Positions 21,901 to 28,500 of a DNA stretch of 64,000 nucleotides are shown piece by piece. Positions within the stretch are counted from its first letter, which is position 1, and every line of letters begins with the position of its first letter. The notes under the pieces were generated by a model, which saw nothing but the letters and a program-made list of their open reading frames with translations, ran no database searches and was not told the DNA's origin. This DNA is from Symbiodinium natans (lineage: Eukaryota > Sar > Dinophyceae > Suessiales > Symbiodiniaceae), in contig CAJNDS010001013.1 in the NCBI GenBank assembly GCA_905221605.1, positions 1 to 64,000 of the forward strand, in the 5' to 3' direction. The position numbers were made by a program, and so were the translations under genes.

Positions 21901-22515
21901 CTCGAACCTCCGCTTGAGGGCGACCTTGAGGCCCATGAGGTGGGCCTAGAGGTCAACTCCGTCCTTACAACTTTGGATAGGACAGGAGGATTAGTTAGGG
22001 TTAGGTCCTCAACCATCCAGCAATGGGCGGTAGGGTTCAGGACTACGCCCAAAGATTCTCCGGTTCCCACAGCATATGGCATGCTGAGTGGGAAGATATG
22101 GAAGAAGAGCCATTCCATGAAGCTCAGCCTCGGCTCCCAGCACAAGGATCTTTCCAAGTGGGGCGATGCGAAGCCTTACTGGACCACATGGGTGGTCAGA
22201 GAAGATGGTGCTGTGGTGGCGGGGCACAACTGCTCGCCCCTGAATGTGGTTCAGGGCGACATCGTCGTGCATTGGTCGTCAGAAGTGAACTGGCACGGCC
22301 ACAGACATGTCGTGAATGAGCAGTGTGAAGTGCTCTGGAGGTCTAATGGCAAGGAGGTTGCCTTAGACCCCTCCTTCGGCAAGCTGATAGCCCTTGTGGG
22401 TAGGGTTACTCAGGTCATTGGCTGGCGGGCAACCGGAGAAGCTTCGGATCCCCGCAGTTCTACCCGGCAGGCGTCAAGGGTCCTTGCTCATTCTCTTCGT
22501 CCAACGAGGGCGTAG
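15991..22515 (+). CDS. Gag-protease-RT thumb-RNase H polyprotein
   Basis: 2,174 residues from the first ATG; the frame is open back to 15,904 but without ATG. An acidic Glu run lies at 76-88 and a capsid-like Gag region at about 392-591. Two canonical CCCH fingers (C-x8-C-x5-C-x3-H) lie at 659-678 and 732-751. A retropepsin-like protease follows: putative catalytic Asp856 in LDGCAGANH and flap-side LILGG at 955-959. Then come a zinc-ribbon-like cluster (C1135, C1138, C1150, C1153) and a hydrophobic segment at 1183-1200. RT thumb/connection (FGISKAEV, LLGH, IQQFLGCANWLRGYL) spans about 1393-1457. RNase H shows all four acids: D1528, E1571, D1596, D1640. A Cys cluster lies at 1938-1953. The RT fingers/palm, expected before the thumb, are missing here and found downstream. 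Credible coding continues in the -1 frame before this stop. Confidence 0.9.
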   Translation: MSAEVAGQAEGVTLLEAIEGGDVPYPERMSYVAWLKWRRETGSRPLSKRDGVSTTPEQEAALWRKVMKFLHDAEGEDEEEEEEEEDSELVPEASGAGGDSPPRVDVSAAARELAMVPTGAAYVPATAPGSRPAGPSGPPSTAGSVPGTAEGSQAELRAIFRPNQEPVADYLTRVSRIVLALKAHGVTVSSRDLDALSTKATLLADEFSKIGGDWHPTKMVRRLRTRFSVAALRGGEDPEDAEEIQREIQCIGELILALGGKESSSQEKVWSSPSDVPVEAVGPRSPGLPQPATASGLGVGLDRGGLHTAEVAGGPSAARDLGATDGDSPLRAKLAALEMEIEALKRGSDGGGSQTGSQNPAGDFAAALAAQTEALKEALAQRGGQSSITTVKTDLTWPTLTDDKSDARDVVLFYEEFEDVCALANNCRGMSAREKLLALRGRCRGSRMKTYTNAYRAAWKSGEVLSDPQAVYDRIKNKHLMFGESREEREVRVDGEHASLAKGKLTGHQFEPLFEASIADLEAVGLGKTPRELYLSYLRKMPPYLQKEIRSDKRLWPGDPKDGGLRGPQTWEESHKVVLEYEQREAAHRAVSHSVYSATGSPSADPSVALAEAQKEIKSLKAAAKAAAKGAAAAAKAGADQTFAAASKGAGKGADKKICFHFRDHGNCPKGDACPYSHDKELRRKALAAKKGDQTFATAKGKGKGKGGGKAKASAKPKAAAKGAAKPPGTVCPFFSKNGSCKKGASCDMVHNLTTSGGTPALPANWAAPSGASMSNPFAAFSVQIGSSGVQAGVSGAAGRAAVQQHALPLSKGGRDKFATLDDLPKDWWNLADNEPGGYQYRTVVQVLDKVECMLDGCAGANHVTEELVVGMMNRAAELGIGTEDPGFPVVRLEKWVHPEYVHGIASGAPVPLKGAAVLRVTLLEGRTADDCRPNTEIFVRCKIAARGTSDWHGLILGGRALDCAGRMGLGFRPGPDFHVLDTLGIRMPRCEDHSKTRKDRAYAFEARLSSLDDASCTEPGGGSRELLRYDGEEPLELSPGDGVLVPVVREPGVSAEGSLSEVVLPVECGVEAVPGLWPTGEGKGFVLLAAQECDHSLQPGEVVAEVRSGLVSTAACGCGAVETVFESEPSPQACADCGVAVASVDHDPCFACGSASRAAARSFQGCSSCARSFGRLRTGARIGVLSVLAAVTVLASVWGGSGPVGRPVEEPGVLTCLDHLPSVDSWWEAPGGYASVWGRRPAQKDIGTLAVEKAPYETCLLQRVGEAWRLWDTRDLRVAESVACSDEVPVTERLAVFRTRKGPRWAGWREGSATAGRGASDAVRPTDAVDTARCPSYHIVESWDIDKMIEEPPTDYYYEKLAADMRARHPKACPHLLDHLVSLEGFLDKSILFGFSFGISKAEVCVSKGKLLGHNIGRDGSSPDEERCQAVIDFPPLWEKLHIQQFLGCANWLRGYLPVEYGHAAKILGQWQKPGAVFPEGGLGSAATEGCKAFKAIKRMMQNRINLATFDEASAADGSCPLEQIADASGIAVGGSVVQMTRDLSQLKVLMTHSKSLTPAQQNWPPLIQEAFAQLEVKRATRRMFGSIRTLCWTDHANLTRAQTSDIGMDPKLVRWVAEILMDGSEIRSLSGRSATLGDSFSRNPKDRDALLAARTKDLEGLSGQLRGFDLDQYLGEGTEGDGPVPWAVGNDAVPEPAGRVQAAAVPMCVVAALPVRVMVVFDYARWKEQDAELTEIRRVFQASLPGVSVAVRGCWGPFEDTDGLASHFDCGAGRLAGTKKIKRIRVDLLTSCAKVLREASGFRPQFLVGLGQGGLVTAVLRWPLVVELTLQARNLQRKEARAVGEAWAGIKAIWAVRPRLWRTQQGHLEVAEACPELKKDFPEPPLRGFGIVGKQALGAEVLRSLRLDAVRSIDDASIRGMLDEPSRPLWDHEGLCICGKRTYLFSRCPACIEKEAVDTSVEIAEREELEPPLEGDLEAHEVGLEVNSVLTTLDRTGGLVRVRSSTIQQWAVGFRTTPKDSPVPTAYGMLSGKIWKKSHSMKLSLGSQHKDLSKWGDAKPYWTTWVVREDGAVVAGHNCSPLNVVQGDIVVHWSSEVNWHGHRHVVNEQCEVLWRSNGKEVALDPSFGKLIALVGRVTQVIGWRATGEASDPRSSTRQASRVLAHSLRPTRA
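16939..16959 (+). repeat. Hairpin motif copy 2
   Basis: Stem GCCC/GGGC around GTGACCT, inside the Gag frame. Confidence 0.75.
21085..21105 (+). repeat. Hairpin motif copy 3
   Basis: Stem GGCC/GGCC around GTGTCCA, inside the first long frame after RNase H. Confidence 0.75.
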
Positions 22516-25500
22516 AAGGGCATTGGACCGCGGGCGCTACCAGTCGCGGAAAGAATGCCAATGAGTGCAAGCTGAAGGGTAGAGTTTTGGCGTTTCTGGG
22601 TGAGGAGCACAAGGGCCCTGCAGTGGTTCTAGAGCTGTGCATTTGGGACCATTCCTCAACCAAGGTCAAGGTCGAGTTTAAGGGCGGTGTTCCGTCTTTG
22701 AGCCTGATCGCGGAGGAGGACGAAAATCGTCGTGAGCAGCTTGCGGTCGAAGCAAGGGACGCGGCGAACATTTCGGAGTTCCGAGTCACGGGATCCCTTC
22801 GTACGGCGTGGTACGAGGGTCAGCGGCGCGATCCCTCGTTGGCGGGCTCGACCCGCAAGCCGGAGCCGCCGATGGTGATATCCGGAGACGGGTTGCTTGA
22901 GCGCGAAGTGACCCTCAGGACGGGTCAAACCGTCGTTGTCCCAGTGGTTCCCAACGGGGCTGCGGGCGCGAATGGGGTGACCTGGCGCCGCGCTTGCTAC
23001 AATTCAGTCCACTGTGGAGTCCTTGGGGCCCATAGGTCTGCTGAGGTTACCATCAAGCTGCTAGAGAGGGCAGTCTGGTGGCCCGACTTAGAGAAAGATG
23101 TGCGGACCTGGGTCGCCAAATGTCTCGCTTGCATTAAGGGCCGCTCTCGACCGACGAAGGTCGAGGCTCGTGCGGTCAAGTGTGGCGCCGAGACATGCTG
23201 GCAGGAAGTCAGCGTGGACTTTCACAGTCCGAACCGAGAGGACAGGGAGGGGCATAGGTACTCACTTACGTACTTCGATTGCCTCAGTCATGCTGTCCTC
23301 CTCGAGCCGATGAGGTCTCTGACTCATGCTGAAGTCAGGAGGGCGTTCGTGCGCTGTGTGCTTCGCAGCAGGACGATCCCGAGCCTCATCAGGTCGGATA
23401 GAGGGCCAGAGTTCAAGAATGCGCTCATGGCAGAACTCAGCGCTATGCTTGGGACCGAGTGGCGGTTCAGCGCGCCCTTGAGGCCTTGTGAGTTGGGCGC
23501 AAACGAGCGAGTCCACCAAGAAGTTCAAAAGGTGCTGGGGGCGGTCGTCAGGCAAGTCGGCGCCTCCCTTTCCGAAGCTTGGTCGGATTGGCTCGTGGTG
23601 GCGGAGTACGTCATAGACAACACTCCGGGACCCCACGGGTATACTCCGAGGGACCTAGAGCGGAGCTGGTCGCTCGCTCTACCACTTGAAAAGGACGTCT
23701 TGCGTGACGCCTTGCAGTTCGAACCCATCTCTGATTGGGCTCGGAGCCAGTTTAAGCAGTTCTCGGAACTAGCTGCTGCGGTCCGAGAGCACTGGACGCG
23801 GTCTTCAGAAGCGCGGGCGAAACTTGCAAACCGCCATAGGCGCACTGTGGACCTTAAGCCAGGCGACCGAGTGGTCTGGAACGCTCCGAGGGCCCGTTCA
23901 GAGGGGGCGGGGCGTGTGCCTTGGAAACCGGGTCTGACCGGCCCCTGGCGCGTGTTGGAAGTCAAGGGCCACAGGCTCACCTTGGAGCCCGTGTCGATGG
24001 AGTCGGGGGGTACTTCTTCCGCCCGGCGCGGCCCGATGGAGGCGCACGCAGAAGACTGCATTCTTGTCCCTGCGGATGCAGATGGCGCGGAATCCCGCGA
24101 GCCGGTCGTCTTTGAGGACGATGGAACCGGCGGGGACGACTTGTCTCGCCCCAGCTTAGGGCAGCAGGTTCAAGGCGACGCCAAGCAGGTGGAGTTCACG
24201 CTGACCAGGCGCGGGAGGGACTTCGTCCTCCGCCTTGGCGACCGCATCGCCTATCGGGGTGTAGGTGGAGGCCCGAAGGTGTGCAGGTTAGGACGGGTTA
24301 CGCAGGTGGATGCGGCCCGTGCGCAGGTCGGCGTCCACCGCTATCTCCCCGACGCCAGCGGGGTTCGCGTCAAATGGCGGCTTGCATTTATCGCCGAGGA
24401 CGGAGCGCTCACGCTCTCAGAAGGGACCCGTCCGGCCCACGAAGCGGTTTCCGTTAAGGAAATCATTTCCAAGATCGACCTAAACCGCGACGGCGTGCTT
24501 GCTGCAGCCTCGGCCAGAAAGTTGGACAAGGGAGCGTATTCGTTGCAGGACAGGACGCTCGAGCGAGCGTCTCGCGCCGGCACGAGTGTGCTCTCGATCC
24601 AAGAGGCCCTCGCGGACCTCTTGGTCGCGGAACCCCGCGAGTTGCAGCCTAGGGCTTCCCCAGAGTCGGGTGCTGTCGAGAGTTGGTTCCGGCAGTATTT
24701 CCTTGGAGGGGTTGCCGATGTCTTAGAGGTTGCTTGGGGTGACGCGGTCGTTTCCGACGCGGCTAGGAGGCACGGGTACAGGGTTGTTCCAGCTTTTGTG
24801 CAAGGCAGGCAGGCCTACGGGATTACCTGGAACTTGGCCGCAGAAGAGCACTTAGAGGCTATTAGCGGCGCTGTTTTGCGCACTGAGCCGAAGGTGCTCG
24901 TGATTGGGCTTGAGGGCAAGAATGTGCCCCGGGCTTTCCTCCAGCTAGTCGTCCGGTGTGCGCAGGAACGCACGCGCGCGGGCGCCCACGTCGCGCTGCG
25001 TTTGCAGGCACAAAAAGGCGAGTGGGAACCCTGGCAGCTAGAGGAGTGGGGCGCCTTGTTTGGGACGCTCGCAGAGCCACGCTGGCCTTGGGCCTTCGTG
25101 CGGGCTGACATATGCCAGTTCGCGCGGGCCAGTGGCCGCGGCAACCTCGTTGAGAGCGGGGCCCTGTGGCTCGCCGATTTCAGCTTAGAATCGGTAGGTT
25201 TGAGGTGTAGTAGGCCGGATGCGTTAGGCGCAGTGCAGCACAAGCACGTTGAGCGCGCGCAAGCTGACTACAACCTCATAGGGGCGGCTTTCTGCGCCTC
25301 GCTCCAGGACCTTGGTCTGAGGGGCGCAGAAGAGCTGTGCACCGCTGCAGTTGAAAGCTTTCCAGCCACTGCGGGTGCAGACAGCGCCGCGGCTGCGCCA
25401 CAGCCCTCTCCAGTCGTTCCCCTCCCGGACGTGCGCTCGGGCGAGGACCTCACGCCAGCAGAGCGTGCGGAGCTGGATAAGGAGGTGGATAAGTATGCCG

Positions 25501-28500
25501 CGGAGAAGGAAGCGTTTTGGCGGACCAAGGCGGACGCCAAGGACTGGGATTCCGTCCGGGCTGACCTTGAGGTCTATGCTCTTGCGGGCGAGAAGGTCGC
25601 GGAGGATCCTAGGCGCACCGAGGCCTATAGAGACCTCGTATGGTCGGGTTTGAAGATCGAGCCTGGACCAACCAGACCCGGGCTGACCGATGCTGATATC
25701 GCAGCCGTCAGGGAGGTCATACGGCGAAAGGCCGCTGGGTTCTGGGTGGAGGACACCACCAGGACCACGGTCAGGAAGTTCGCCCATGACTGCATCCCCA
25801 CCGGGCCGCCGGTCTCGTCCCAGCCTCACAGTCTGAGGGGCGAGTCCGCGCAATGGGTCGACGACAAGCTTGAAGAAGAATGCAAGCGGGGTCAGTTGAT
25901 CCGCGGCAGCTCGGCTTGGGGATCTGCGCCGTTTCCGACCAAGGAAATGCCCAGCTACAAGCGGCATAGGAAGCGACGCTTGGTGGTTGACTACCGCCGT
26001 GTGAATGCCCGAATTAAGCGCTCCACGTACTATTGTCGGCGGGGCAGCGATGTGCTCGCCGCCGCAGTAGGTTCGGTTTGGTATACCTTCGTGGATGCGG
26101 TTAGTGGGTTTAATCAGATTAGGAACACCAAGCGTGCTCGCGAGGTGTTGGCCATTGTGGCAAGATCAGGGAAATATCTCCCTGTCGGCCTCACCTTTGG
26201 CCCGATTAACGGCCCAGATGATTTCAACTTTGTGGTTGATAGGGCCTATGCCCCCGGCAGAGGTAGGCGCCTTAAGTATACTAAGGAGTGGATAGCCTAC
26301 GTGGATGATCTTACTGTTAGGACAGGTAGGGTCATTGATGGGCGGTTTTTCACTGACGCCCAAGCCGAGGGGGCGGTGCGCGAAGCGTGCGCCAAGGGAG
26401 TAGTCGCGGCTCCGCAGAGCGCGTCGTCTGCTCTTGAAGCCTTAGGCGTTCGCGGTGCGCACAACACCAAGCGCGCGAACCATGACGCGGCGCGCTCAGA
26501 CCAGAATCACCCCACGCGCGTTCTGATGCTCAGGATGTTGGGGCTGTTCGGGTGTTTCTGTGTTCAGGGCGGGTATTGTTGGGGCGGGCCGTGTCCCAGG
26601 TCGCCGGTCTGCGGGCAGAAGGATTTTTCGTCGTTCGTCGCGTGCAGCTTCGTTCGTTTGTCCCGCAGCCAGTGTTTTGCAAGCAGGCCTAGAGGTTCGG
26701 TCCAAGGTCGAAGCAGAAGCCGTGGAAGCCTTAAAGCCCAGACCTTAAAGAAACTCCCCAAACCCCCGCCGCAGCGGTTCAAGTGTGTTGTAGAGCCTAG
26801 GGTAGGTAGTCCCTCCCCGCGTTCGTGCCTGTGCACTGCGCCCCGCTGCGGGTCGCGACCAGACCGCGCGGGAGTGACCAAACGGTCGCCCGGACCTTCG
26901 TGGTCAACCACAAGGCCCCGCTGCGGGCCGTGCCCTGGCCGCGCGGGAGCGGCTGCCTACCACTACTGCACACCGGCCCCTTGCAGCGGGCCGTGTCCTG
27001 GCCGCTCAAGGGCGCGTCAGGTTTTCCTCGCCCGTCGGAGGTCCAGCAAAGCCGCGGGCCTCAGTGCCGCGATGGGCGGAGGAGGGTCGAAGGGCAGGGG
27101 CAAGAGCAAGAGCCCAGGCCCTAAGGGCCGAAAGGGAACGCCCTCGATCGACGACGTGCAGCGCCTGCTAGTCCGATGCATGCGGCACGGCGAAGGTGGC
27201 TGCAGAGGCCGGTTCGGTCCGGGCGGCCTCTACCCGGTTGATGAGTTGATCGAACAACTCGGCATCACCATCAACCAGTACAACCAGGCGGTCGCGCACG
27301 ACGCCAACCAGCGGAAACCGAGGTTGGACACCTCGCACGCTGGTTTCCTTCGTGCCTTCCAAGGCCACTCTGCCGATTGTGGCCATCCGATGGGGTTCAT
27401 GATGGAGGGCCTAAGTGAGACGGCCATCGACGACCTCATACATCGGTATGGCCCGGCCATGTGGCACGGCACGGACTTGCATGTCGTGCCAAGCATGGTC
27501 CAGAACGGCTTGATCCCCGGCGGCGGGCCGGGAGGCCGCCTCAGGGTGCACTACGTCCTAGGACACTGCCCCACGCAGTGGGAGGACGGAAGGCGCGGGT
27601 TCCGCCGCGGATCGACTTGCATAGTCGAGGTCCGACTGGCGGTCCTGCGGGACGCCGGAGTGCCCATCTATGCTGGAGCGGATGGGGTGGCCCTCACTGG
27701 CCAGATTAGAGCCACCGGCATTTCCCGTATCTGGGCACTCCCCAAGGGCTCGCCTGTCTACTCAGTCTTGATAGCTGAGTTGGAAGTGGATCGGTTGGTC
27801 CAGCATGTCGACCTAAAGAGTTTAGGCGACACCAGTGCGGGCCCCAACCCGCCGTTGGGGCGAGGACCGAAACTGGGCACGGTCCAAGCGTCCCAAGCTG
27901 CTGCGGCCAGCAGTGGCGCGGCGAGCTCCTCGACGGTTGTGCTGGCCCCTGCGGGCCGTGTCATGGCCGCGGGGGCCGCCCAACCTGTTCCCCCTCCGAA
28001 GGCCGCGCCTAAGGCCAAAGGGCGTCCCTCAGGGACTCCTAGGACTTCGATCGTTCCAGCGAAGCCCAAGGTGTACCCTAGGCGCAACGTCCCTGGCCCC
28101 AACGTCCTCGAGGCCGAAGACTCGCTCGAGGAAGAGGCAGCCCAAGAAGCTGAAGGTGTCGAGGAAGATAGTTCCAGCTCGGATCTTCCCGACACGCGGG
28201 CGCCTCCAGCCGCGGCCAAGGTGAAGGAGGACGAGGAGCCCGCTAGTGGGGCCCAGGCCGAGAGCACAGAGGAAGGAGTCCTCGTGCTCGGCCAGTCGGT
28301 GGTCACCAGCGCGAAGGAGTACCTCGCGCGGTCCGAAGCTCTTCTGAGAGCGCAGTCGAGAATACTGGAGGTTGCGGGAACCGCGATGGTGAAGCTGGAG
28401 AAGATCACCAAGCGTGAGGAGTCCCTCAAAACACTGCGCCGAGAGGGGGAGAGTCGGGCGGCCGGGGAAGGCGCCGACGGGGAAGAGGTGTCTGACGATG

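Larger units (their letters stand above)
26446..27071 (+). other. GC-rich spacer between RT palm and Tpt1 module
   Basis: Formally open in the pol frame, but the translation is rich in Arg, Pro, Ser and Cys and looks unlike protein. It holds three of the nine copies of the short hairpin motif (26,848, 26,923, 26,986). It ends at an in-frame ATG (27,072) that opens MGGGGSKGRGKSKS. It may be a linker, a leader for a separate downstream protein, or an acquired intergenic piece. Confidence 0.55.

Noticed and set aside
27758-28429. Minus-strand 223-codon ORF over the Tpt1/C2H2 frame
   Set aside because: Ser/Ala-rich antisense reading of a GC-rich coding strand.
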